Positions 15,301 through 22,599 of a stretch of 64,000 nt of DNA are shown piece by piece. The position numbers were made by a program, and so were the translations under genes. The DNA is from Pocillopora verrucosa. Its lineage: Eukaryota > Cnidaria > Anthozoa > Scleractinia > Pocilloporidae. The DNA lies in assembly GCF_036669915.1 (NCBI RefSeq), contig NC_089325.1, positions 9,549,231 to 9,613,230 on the forward strand. The letters run 5' to 3'. The notes below the pieces were generated by a model. It had not been told where the DNA came from and did no database searches. It saw nothing but the letters and a program-made list of their open reading frames with translations. Position 1 is the first letter of the stretch. Each line of letters begins with the position of its first letter.

Positions 15301-18300
15301 TGGGGTTATTGGCTACGTGTTTTAACATATAAAACCGAAATTTGAGTTGGTTTGTTTTGTGTGAAATGTGGCGTGTAATGGAATAGTTCCATTTATTCTA
15401 AGAAACATTCGCTTTGTAGAAGTCGTCGAGAAAACTCGAAAATCTCAAGGTGTTATCGGTCTCACAAGAACTGCTACCGCTTGCTTCCATAAAGCTAAAT
15501 TTATGTTTTTGGCGAAAACTACAGCAGACAATCGAGGGAATCAAACACGCTTTGGTCTACTTCCGCCTGAGTTAACTTAACCCTGAAAGCGAAAGCAGAA
15601 GTATATTTACCTTCAAACATGCCAGAGTCCGACAAAAGGTTATCAGAAAAACATCAAACAGCTTGCTAAAGCGAAAAGGATCATAAAAACAAGTTCTTCC
15701 AGTCGAAATCTTCGATAAGTAGCAAAGAAATCAAACAAAAGTAGAAATTATGAATCTCTTGCTAAGCATCCACCAAATTTGCAATAATTTCCCTAGAAAT
15801 GGACATACGCACGTTTCGTGCCTTCTACGAATAAAACATATTCCAAAACAACACATCGACCACTGTTAATCCATACGGACCGCTTTCTTCGGTTAGATTG
15901 ACAAGAAGAATACAGTGTGACCACTTTGAATACATCACTCGGCGGAAAAGCAGCGAAACTGGCCGAAGTCCATTATATGTCGCGTTCTAGTCGAGATACG
16001 GAGTATTTAGGGAAATCGAATACGCTTCAGTGCGCTTCTGTATTGATAGAAGTCAAATTCAAATGTAGACCTCAAAAGCGAAAGAATCCTAACTTCTAAC
16101 GCGCTCTTGTCTGACGAGCGGTTCTTGAACCGCACAACTCAGATTTCTTGGCCAAAAGGCATCAGAGAAGGAAATTATAGAGTGTGAATACATTAAAATG
16201 ATGTCAATAGCGTACTTTGAGAATCTTCGGCACGACATCTTTAACACGACCCGATGAAAAAAGGATTCAATCCACTTCCCAAGTCTTTGGAAGGGAGCTG
16301 ATAGTAGTAATGCAGGCTAAACATAAATTCATGCAGACATAGCTAGTGACTCGTCAAATGATTACATTTCCTCAGCAACCCGACCTCTAGTGCTGAGAAA
16401 ACCATCCACTTTGAAACGCAGGGGATTGATTTTTAGCGACAAAAGGCTAGTATAGAAAACCTCGAGGTGCTATCGGTCTTACAAGAACTGCTATTGCTTC
16501 CTTTTCATGAAGTTTGATTTATGCTTTGTGTGAATTTTATCCTTCCGCAGTTAATTGTGGTTTTGTACAATGACTATTACTAACATGAAAAAAAGAAAAA
16601 TATTGATCTACTGTCCCCTCTAATAGAATACTAAACAGACACAAATCCTGATAAACAGTTTGTGAAAAAGACAGGGCGCCAGAATTCGTGAAGTCGCTTA
16701 CATAGTTACAATTAAAGATAAAAAATATTTCCAAGTTCGATTCTAAGCAACCTCACGCTAAATCTCCATGAGGTTGGTCAATAATCACGTGATAGTGTAA
16801 TCAATATGAAAGTTTAGTTCACAGGTATTTTAGTAAACCAGTATGTCAAGGCCGATTCTTATAATTATAATTGCAGACAAAGGAAACATGCCCGCATTAA
16901 TTGGAATCCTACTGGATGTCTCCGGATCCATGGAGCGTAGCATTGGAAGTGGTATTGATGAAGACGGACAACCGTGGGCTCGTTCGATCTTTGAGGTCAT
17001 TGACAACCTTATCAAATACGATGTTTCCACTGACAACCACGTTTTTGCTGTTGGCTTCGGGGCTAACGAAGGTGAGCAAATATTCGACATCCTGGGAACC
17101 CTTGAACGTATTCACCTTCATAACCAAGCTTTCGATAGAAATGACAAGCCCGTCACACGCGGCCACTTAAATGAAATTTTTAATATACTGGAGAAGGCCG
17201 GGGCCCGTTACATCCGCAAATGGGCAGACGTGGAAGTCGCCAGAAGCGTAATACCGGATTACACAGCTGATTTGTTACTAAGAAAATTTCAGTCTGACCA
17301 GTCATTTGCACGTAAATTCGTCATGGAGTTTCTACCATCAGCTTGCCGTGATTGGGATACAGGGGGTAATCCACTTCTAGGCCTCGTAGAAACAGTGGCT
17401 ACCTCTGCCGTGACGACGTTTAAAAGGGCTACAACAGAAGACGTCAAAGATGTAATTGACAAGGCTGCACCACATTTGATGAAGAAAAGTGTAGGAGAAG
17501 ATTCCATTTTCAATGTGCGCAAAGCCTCAGATATTTTACATGGATGTTTCGATGAAGAAGAACTCTCAAAGGAAAGGAGTCGAGAATTATCACGAAGAAT
17601 CGAGCCCTACATCTACGGTGGAACGCCTTTGTATGAGTCAATTCGAAGGGCCACAGTACTTATGAGAACCAATGAGGTTTCATGTCATAAAAAGGTCCTA
17701 TTTGTTCTTTCAGACGGAGAGCCTAGAGACGGAGCTATTGATGATTTAGTGAAAAAAAACGAAGCCGTCTCAAATTTGACGGATGCCGAGGTGAACGTAG
17801 TGGGCTGCTTTGTCACTGACTCCACAACGATTGAGCCTAAACGACTGTACAGTGAGATGAAACCTGACTGGCAAGAGGGTGCACAGTTCCTGTTCTCACT
17901 GAGCTCAATATTAACCACGCAGTCAATACCACGCACCATGTTTGTTAAACGTGGTTGGTCCATTGAGGTTAAAAACAATGAAACACGTTTGTTCCTGCAG
18001 GTTAATCATCCCGACCACCTGCGAGAAGCTTGCAAGCTTGCTCGAAAGGTCGTCTGTTCTCAGGAGGCGTTATCCGGTTTGCTTGCAGACGTTGACGTCG
18101 ATCTCTACATAAACCAGTCAGTAAGAGATTATAAAGCACAACCAGAGCAAGACGAACAGACCTGCTTTGCACATGCATCAGCTACAGTGCTTCATTTGAC
18201 TATGAAGCGAATTCATGGCCGCCAGGGCAAAATCCCAGATTTCGAAGAATTGAAAGATGAAATGATCGGCAAGTTTGGAAAAGAAGCCCGCGGTATCAAA

Positions 18301-21300
18301 CTAGTGCTGGAAAAAATGTGCAACAAGTACCATTTGCGTTACAAGCAAGTTGACCTCAAGGCTGCCATGGAAGCAGTCGCTTCAAGCCGACCAGTGATTG
18401 CAGCATTTTGGCTTACCCTCGATGAATGGGGTAGGTTTTATGAGTTCTTCGAAACTAACAGAAAAGGTATTTTGACAAAACAGAAGATCAATATTACAGC
18501 TCGTCCTTCAAATCCCTATAGGCCCGGCCATGCAGTAGTTTTAACTAGTTTCAACGGCGAACATTTGCGACTGTTGAACTCCAAGGGACCCCACTGGGGA
18601 GACAACGGCTTTTTTAAAGTGCAGAACGCAGATGTTCTTGGATTTACGTTTTACGATGTCTACTGGGAAATAGAAGATCTGAACGAAAAAGAAAAGACCT
18701 TTTTCAAGGAACTTGAATCCAAGCGTGCCAAATGGCTAATGGAAACTTTGCCGAGTCTTCAACGAGATGATTACACCGTGAAATGTCCCAGATGCCAGCA
18801 AGATTCACCGGTCAAGAATTTCACTGGCAATTTGTCAAGTGCTAAGTGTCCCAAATGTGACAAGGAATTCAATCTGAAAAATGTCCCCAAAGGAAACATT
18901 TTGGCTCTCAACATTTATCTCACTGCTTTAAGCACTTAAATTTTCCTCGTTATCCATTTCCCGCTGATAAAGAAATGTTTAGCCCTTCCTATTTTATAGG
19001 GAAGATATCACAACCTCTATTACAAGATAACCTGCACAAAGGCGCCGAATGAAGACGATTTAATATCAGTTTCGGTTAATTTACAAGTGGTATCCTGCTT
19101 GTTCAAACTGGTTGATAGGTACGATTACAACAATTTTCATTTCGGCATAAACAACCGACACTAACGAATCTAAAAAGAAAAATCTTCAAAGATTTAGATC
19201 AAGTTTAGTTCAACAGAGAGAAATAACCAAGGACGGTTTATGAAAAATTAGGATATTTCCCTACTTTAAAAAGGCTAAACAACCTTTCCATGCATAAAAA
19301 GAAAACGGCAAATGCAGGCATTATACGTTAGATTTGACTTGAGAAAACTAGTGAAGTAAGATGAACAGGTAGAATATGTTGAAAGAATATTTTTTTGAAC
19401 TAGGCTAGTATTTTCTAGGAATTTGTATCGATCTGAGCAAACTTTTACACTTGCCAGTTCTACTGAAAAGAGGTTAGCTTGAATATGATACAACATAATT
19501 TATGTCACATTTAGATAATAGATAATATCCTCCTAGGTTCGGCAGCATTCAAAAATTGGTGACAAATTTTTCCATGGGCTTTTTCCCTTTTCTTTTTACT
19601 AGAAATACATATTGTAAAACGCATCATCTGTTTCAAGTTGTATATGTATAGTAAACCGATAAATGCCCGGAATTGAGACATCGTGGAGAAAAGGCTGACT
19701 CTGCCAAAAGAATTACCTGTTTGTTGCTTTCTGCTTTTAGCTCAGTACCAAGTTGATAAGGGTGATACTTAAATACAATTATTCACGTTTTTTTGCGCAA
19801 AGAAGTTTCACTATTTTTGTGCATTTTTAGAAGAAGCTAAGCCCCTTGAGCTTGTATGCAATTCACCTGTGATTTTCTTCAAACCAGAGCAGACTATGTA
19901 TAAGATCAGTTATGACCAAAACACCATTATGGAAAGAACTATCAATCCCACCAGTCTCTAACTAACAAATTTGCAGCTGATTCTGGAAGAAACATTATAG
20001 TAAAACATGAGGTAAGGCTGCAGAAATAATCCCCAACTCATTCAGGAGGGAGTCTCTACAAACATTGATCTTGTTTCTTGAGCTTCAAGGCAGTTTTATT
20101 AAAGGAGAAAAGGTATTTCAGCAAGCCAGCCCAAACCGAAATATCTAAAATTTATTGCTCAAAGAAATCAAACATTTTTTTTAGGAAGATTCATAATTCC
20201 TTAAAGTCCTCTTGCATTGTTAGGGGCCAATTGCCTAAGCCAATTCTTTTTTCTTTTCTTGTGTAGCAGTTTATTTAACCATGCATGAAAGTGTGCTTAT
20301 TCCAGGAAATTCACATGTGAATGGGACAGAATTTGAAAGCACTTTAACACCTATAGGCTAATACTACTCTGACACCCTCTGTAACCCTCCCTTCTTGGTC
20401 AAAATCAAGTGCATTGAAAAATATTGCAGACTCAAGCCTCTCCTAAGGACCATCAGTGCTATCACCATGTGGCACTCATTTAAAGAAAATGAATAAAAAG
20501 CTACGCTTTTGCAAGTCTAGGATTTGTGTTCACTTTGAAGCTAGATGTAGAACAAAAATGTTATTTACCCCAGGGGATATCACATTGCCAGTGCATGTGA
20601 GAATTGCTAAATTGTCAGCTGTCTACTTCATGCAGTGAGGCACCTTCTCCCTGATTTTTGAGAACCACAAAAACTTTATCTTGAATGAACACAGCATACT
20701 CTTGACTAATTTGGATGGAAACAATTGGAAGTCAGAGGGAAGGATTATTTAATTGCACTTAGGGAATTTAAGGGTTAAATGGCAGAATCCAGTGAGATTA
20801 CATGATAAAAGATATAAATAATATTCAACTTATACTCACAGCATCAACATGTTTGATGGAAGCAATGCATATTAAACACACACTTGAGCCAGGTTTGCAG
20901 GAATCAATCAAGTACTGGGCAGTTTTGCCTAAGTCTGCCTCATTGTCTACAGGGGAGAAATGCAGCAAATTCCCTGATAAGTACAGACAAAACCTTGTAA
21001 ATGAACACAAATAGCCCCCTAATATTTACTGAATTAGTTTCAGAAAAAAATTATAGCGATTGTGGATCTCTGGTTTGCTAAGATCTTGAGACATAGGAAG
21101 TAACAAAAGTTTGGAACCTGACTGTCATGTTTACCAAATGAAAACACCTGCGCTTAAGTTTAGTAGCATAATCAGTTGAAGAGCCTTTCGATGACATTCA
21201 TGGCACTAGCAAAATTGGCTCAGGAATGACTTAGCCTGCCCAAGCAATCCCATTAGTTATCTTCACCATACATAATTCAAGTTCCATGGGAATTTCTTGC

Positions 21301-22374
21301 TGAATGCAGGCCACTACACTAGAAAAATAGACATGTTTAATTTGGTGCTTCCCCTCCACTATCCCATGTCCAACTAAAATTATTTAGTAATGGCCAGGTG
21401 GGATTTTCTACCACATCATTTTTCCACAACAGAAGTTGATAATGGGCTCTAAAGATTGCTTTTTGAAGAGTAACCTGGGTCAAGGGCAACCTATTTGACT
21501 GGGCTTGTTTCTTCCTAAAAAGCAACCAACTCAGTTCTGTCACAGACTACATTTCGGGAAGATTTTGGGGAGATAAAGTTGACACAAATTTCTTGATTGA
21601 AGCCATAATCTCAATTCTGGGAATCACTACTGCACCTCCAAGCTCAGAAAGACCAATGATGATTTCAGTTTCCAGGAAAGTCTTCCAGCATGTAGCATTC
21701 CCTTTTCACAAAAAACAGCCAGCATTGTCTGCTCCACTTTTAGCAGGGGAGGGGGGGGGTGGCTGCCTTTTTTAGGGCCTATTGCACAAAAACTTGCCTG
21801 ACAGCAACAAAAGGGATGATCTTGCAAGACTTGAATAATTTCTGGGAGCCAAGATGAATCAGCCTTTCGTTATGTTTCAAGGAATGAAAAGGAGAAAGGA
21901 GGGAGGAGGGTTGGGAATGGAGAATGCTAAATTAAATGTGCATTTTTCAGCACTGTAAAAATTTTTCCTTCTCAACAAAGTTTAACATTAACTAACATAA
22001 CTTTCCAGTTTAACAATATCTATTTCATTATACTTCATACTTTGTGAGGTGTTCCTGTAGTCCTGGAGTGTTTTGTTCAATATTTCACTGTCGTTGATTT
22101 CATCATCCTCCGAAGACTCTTCAAACTCGTCGTCCAATTTCTCCAAATACTTTTTCGCAGATTCTTTTATTTTATTCGCCTTTTCCTGTCTTTCTCTGGA
22201 CACTTCAGTTCTTTGGGGAGACTCTCCATTATTGGCCACAGCGCTACTTGAACTTCCCCATTTTGAAGAGGAAGGAAGTGTACCTACATTTCGTCCAGTC
22301 GGCTTTGTACTGTTTTGCTCGTTTCCGCGGCCACGTCCCCGGCCTCTCCCCAGAAATAGTGGCCTTTTATTCAT
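383..22374 (-). CDS. NFXL1: NFXL1 (NF-X1-type zinc finger protein), complete 22-exon gene
   Basis: Spliced gene of 899 residues (human NFXL1 is about 911). Exons, 5' to 3' on the minus strand: 22374-21997, 20914-20840, 7483-7353, 7190-7121, 6540-6432, 5986-5825, 5680-5580, 5427-5313, 5073-4826, 4324-4234, 4103-3983, 3612-3579, 3349-3224, 3091-2994, 2761-2740, 2646-2623, 2530-2399, 2226-2136, 1952-1877, 1758-1575, 1262-1122, 553-383. All borders are GT/AG and the phases add to 2700 nt. Order in the protein: Gly/Arg-rich then acidic N-terminus, a RING-like cluster starting CLIC (about residue 139), a long series of NF-X1 Cys/His zinc fingers (CGHxC and CHxGxCPPC patterns), a basic charged stretch, and one hydrophobic C-terminal segment near 876-899 like the tail anchor of vertebrate NFXL1. 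RING-type ubiquitin ligase or nucleic-acid-binding activity is known or suggested for the family, not shown here. Intron 2 hosts two genes on the other strand. Confidence 0.93.
771..797 (+). repeat. Short telomere-like G-rich tract
   Basis: GGGGTTAGGGTTAGGGTT followed by a G run, inside the last NFXL1 intron. TTAGGG is the animal telomere unit. Two to three units plus a poly-G tract could be chance or a repaired break. Confidence 0.5.
4610..4725. repeat. Two-copy tandem repeat in NFXL1 intron 9
   Basis: Two imperfect copies of about 45-50 bp share a CCTATTxGTGC block, TCGGGCTGGTGATAA and AATCA (about 4629-4678 and 4680-4725). This looks like a fragment of an interspersed repeat. The 500-base intron (4325-4825) holds nothing else recognisable. 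Confidence 0.45.
8590..8672 (+). promoter_or_regulatory. Candidate 5' UTR exon and promoter of the first VWA-peptidase gene
   Basis: The block 8410-8672 is similar to 14880-15173 upstream of the second gene (shared AATATG-TAATAAGA and GTGTTTGAGTGC strings). Each block ends at a good donor: GGTATGT at 8673 here, GGTAAGCC at 15174 in the other. Each coding exon has an acceptor exactly 11 nt before its ATG. I infer a non-coding first exon spliced to 11471. The exon's 5' end is not fixed. Confidence 0.4.
8735..8890. repeat. Dispersed repeat module, copy 1 of 3
   Basis: Similar to 10826-10970 and 15976-16125. Shared strings include CACTTCCGTATTGAT (varied in the third copy) and the block AAAGCxAAAGAATC ... 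CTTGTCTGACG. All copies lie in the 5' introns of the two VWA-peptidase genes, so they probably spread with the tandem duplication plus an extra local copy. Confidence 0.6.
8893..8975. repeat. A/C-rich AACCGAAAA low-complexity tract
   Basis: Irregular repeats of AAAACCG. A second tract of the same composition lies at about 9780-9985. No ORF or structure was seen in either. A poly-C run lies at about 9550-9573. Confidence 0.6.
9982..10330. repeat. 5'-intron module shared by the two VWA-peptidase genes
   Basis: Part of this block (about 10060-10330) recurs at 15420-15640, and its first half recurs again at 16311-16520. Shared strings include GGTGCTATCGGTCT and CCGCCTGAGTTAACT. A neighbouring module at 10394-10510 recurs at 15866-15975 (ATCCATACGGACCGCTTTCT). 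The repeats are non-coding and mark the tandem duplication. Confidence 0.65.
11482..13515 (+). CDS. VWA domain / papain-like peptidase / zinc-ribbon protein, copy A
   Basis: Single-exon 677-residue protein. Residues 1-300 form a von Willebrand A-like domain with a complete metal-site set: DxSxS at Asp11/Ser13/Ser15, Thr238 in IYGATPL, Asp270 in LSDGD. An insertion lies between the DxSxS strand and the later motifs. Residues 400-590 look like a C1 (papain) peptidase: Cys420 in HTCYAHASA with Gln415 nearby, His542 in GHAVVLTSF, and [12 protein letters not shown] where papains have NSWGxxWGxxGY. The catalytic Asn position is Asp558 here. Residues 627-651 are a CPxC...CPKC zinc ribbon. The ATG at 11482 (context GAAGCATGG) matches the start of the paralogue; in-frame sequence upstream has no ATG. 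No signal peptide or membrane segment, so a cytosolic or nuclear protein is likely. Partners and substrate are unknown. It sits inside NFXL1 intron 2 on the opposite strand. Confidence 0.88.
   Translation: MAKALIGILLDVSDSMRDNVGSGVDEDGGPWALSIFEVIDNLIKHDVSPGNSVFALAFGARGGDQLLDILTCLQSSKCDQKATDDQIEKIYRILEGAGAKYIRKWARREVVQGVFTRHKACLFLEKAESDEDFPKTFVQMCLPPKCRVFPGGALEAQLLTGAEHACASVWSSIREATEEDIQGALTKAQPLLVSFKPRIFNVKEASDVLHGYIDEGELSKERSRELLQRVEPYIYGATPLYQAIRTATKCFEKNASTFRSHKKLLFVLSDGDPTDGEDNDSARIKEAATRLENAGVTVVGCFLTKSTMIQPRQLYSEMKTDWDQGAKFLFSLSSITPTQSIPRTMFVKRDWSIEVKNNETRLFLQVNHPDHLRDACDLARNVVCSKEALSDLLADVDLDVYINQSVRDYEAQEEQEGHTCYAHASATVLHLTMKRIHGPENDVPTFVELKDEMIGQFGKEAFSITTALKKMCQKYHLRYKPVDLKGAMEAVASSRPVVATFKLTRKEWDRFKEFFITNGKGILTKKEIDITARPSNPKRFGHAVVLTSFNSEYLRLLDSRGSDWADSGFIKVQNADVLGFKFYDVYWEIKDLNEKEKTSFKELGSKRAKWLMETLPSLQRDDYTVKCPICRVDSPVKDFTGNLLQAKCPKCKKAFELKDVPKGNILALNIYLISLSK
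13516..14860. other. Spacer between the tandem VWA-peptidase genes
   Basis: AT-rich, with no ORF of note, RNA gene or transposon ends recognised. It probably contains the 3' UTR of copy A. A short duplicated ACACTGTAGGTA string occurs near 14007 and 14037. Confidence 0.5.
14877..15173 (+). promoter_or_regulatory. Promoter and candidate 5' UTR exon of the second VWA-peptidase gene
   Basis: A TATA-like AGTATAAAAACC at about 14877 is followed by a block homologous to 8410-8672, ending at the donor AAAG|GTAAGCC (GT at 15174). The matching acceptor is TTGCAG before 16877, leaving 11 nt to the ATG, as in copy A. The transcription start is inferred. Confidence 0.42.
16888..18939 (+). CDS. VWA domain / papain-like peptidase / zinc-ribbon protein, copy B
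   Basis: Single-exon 683-residue paralogue of 11482-13515, nearly identical over the C-terminal half and more diverged over residues 45-200. VWA metal site: Asp10/Ser12/Ser14 (DVSGS), Thr246 (YGGTPL), Asp276 (LSDGE). Peptidase: Cys426 in QTCFAHASA, His548 in PGHAVVL, Asn564 in [14 protein letters not shown], so the Cys-His-Asn triad is intact, unlike copy A. Zinc ribbon: Cys633/636 and Cys654/657. An in-frame ATG at 16843 would add 15 residues, but an acceptor-like TTGCAG lies between it and 16888, and 16888 aligns with copy A's start. Peptidase activity gated by a ligand-binding VWA domain is an inference from domain order. Confidence 0.88.
   Translation: MPALIGILLDVSGSMERSIGSGIDEDGQPWARSIFEVIDNLIKYDVSTDNHVFAVGFGANEGEQIFDILGTLERIHLHNQAFDRNDKPVTRGHLNEIFNILEKAGARYIRKWADVEVARSVIPDYTADLLLRKFQSDQSFARKFVMEFLPSACRDWDTGGNPLLGLVETVATSAVTTFKRATTEDVKDVIDKAAPHLMKKSVGEDSIFNVRKASDILHGCFDEEELSKERSRELSRRIEPYIYGGTPLYESIRRATVLMRTNEVSCHKKVLFVLSDGEPRDGAIDDLVKKNEAVSNLTDAEVNVVGCFVTDSTTIEPKRLYSEMKPDWQEGAQFLFSLSSILTTQSIPRTMFVKRGWSIEVKNNETRLFLQVNHPDHLREACKLARKVVCSQEALSGLLADVDVDLYINQSVRDYKAQPEQDEQTCFAHASATVLHLTMKRIHGRQGKIPDFEELKDEMIGKFGKEARGIKLVLEKMCNKYHLRYKQVDLKAAMEAVASSRPVIAAFWLTLDEWGRFYEFFETNRKGILTKQKINITARPSNPYRPGHAVVLTSFNGEHLRLLNSKGPHWGDNGFFKVQNADVLGFTFYDVYWEIEDLNEKEKTFFKELESKRAKWLMETLPSLQRDDYTVKCPRCQQDSPVKNFTGNLSSAKCPKCDKEFNLKNVPKGNILALNIYLTALST
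18940..20839. other. Intron sequence downstream of copy B
   Basis: The 3' flank of copy B and the remaining NFXL1 intron 2. No gene, RNA or clear repeat was recognised. Confidence 0.5.
20840..20914 (-). CDS. NFXL1: NFXL1 second coding exon (start of the RING-like domain)
   Basis: A 75-nt exon of 25 codons containing [16 protein letters not shown]. The next exon (7483-7353) continues with [15 protein letters not shown], which rebuilds the NFXL1 CLICIAS...VWSC...C RING-like core. The acceptor is CCCAG and the donor GTGAGT, both in phase 0. The exon is isolated, with a 1.1-kb intron on one side and a 13.4-kb intron on the other. Confidence 0.88.
21997..22374 (-). CDS. NFXL1: NFXL1 first coding exon (disordered RG-rich/acidic N-terminus)
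   Basis: Starts [17 protein letters not shown] and continues into a Lys-rich then Glu/Asp-rich stretch. The order matches vertebrate NFXL1: RG-rich, then a helix with KxxAxKxxE-type residues, then acidic, then the ILxxTxxxY motif. It ends after codon 126 at a GTTAGT donor. It lies 14.5 kb from the next cluster of NFXL1 exons, so it is easily mistaken for a separate small gene. The in-phase junction to 20914-20840 and from there to 7483 supports membership in NFXL1. Confidence 0.85.
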
Positions 22375-22599
22375 TTATGTTTCTATATAGAACTTTCAAC
22401 GCCGCATTTTCCTCAAATCAGTAACAAAGACCGAGAAGTTATTTCTTTATCAACGACAATGTTCGACGCTCACGAGAGCACACACGAGAAAATTTCTTAA
22501 ATCTGAGCCTGATGTAAGCAGCGGCTTGTACTGCAAAATATATATGTCATGTAATAATAACTGAACTTTTTGACAAATGCTGATTCACCACAAAGTAAC
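22375..22599. promoter_or_regulatory. Bidirectional promoter, NFXL1 / PUB-domain gene
   Basis: 225 bp separate the divergent start codons. No TATA box is visible, which fits a shared TATA-less housekeeping promoter. Confidence 0.6.

Larger units (their letters stand above)
7484..20839. other. NFXL1 intron 2, a 13.4-kb host intron
   Basis: Joins the exon ending VDA to the exon starting VWSC in phase 0. It contains two tandem VWA-peptidase genes on the plus strand, their duplicated 5' regions and simple-sequence tracts. The stretches 7484-8390, 13516-14860 and 18940-20839 show no convincing gene, RNA or mobile-element structure. Confidence 0.85.

Noticed and set aside
16843..16887. Earlier in-frame ATG in VWA-peptidase copy B
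   Set aside because: It would add an Ile-rich leader not found in copy A, and an acceptor-like TTGCAG conserved in position lies between it and 16888.
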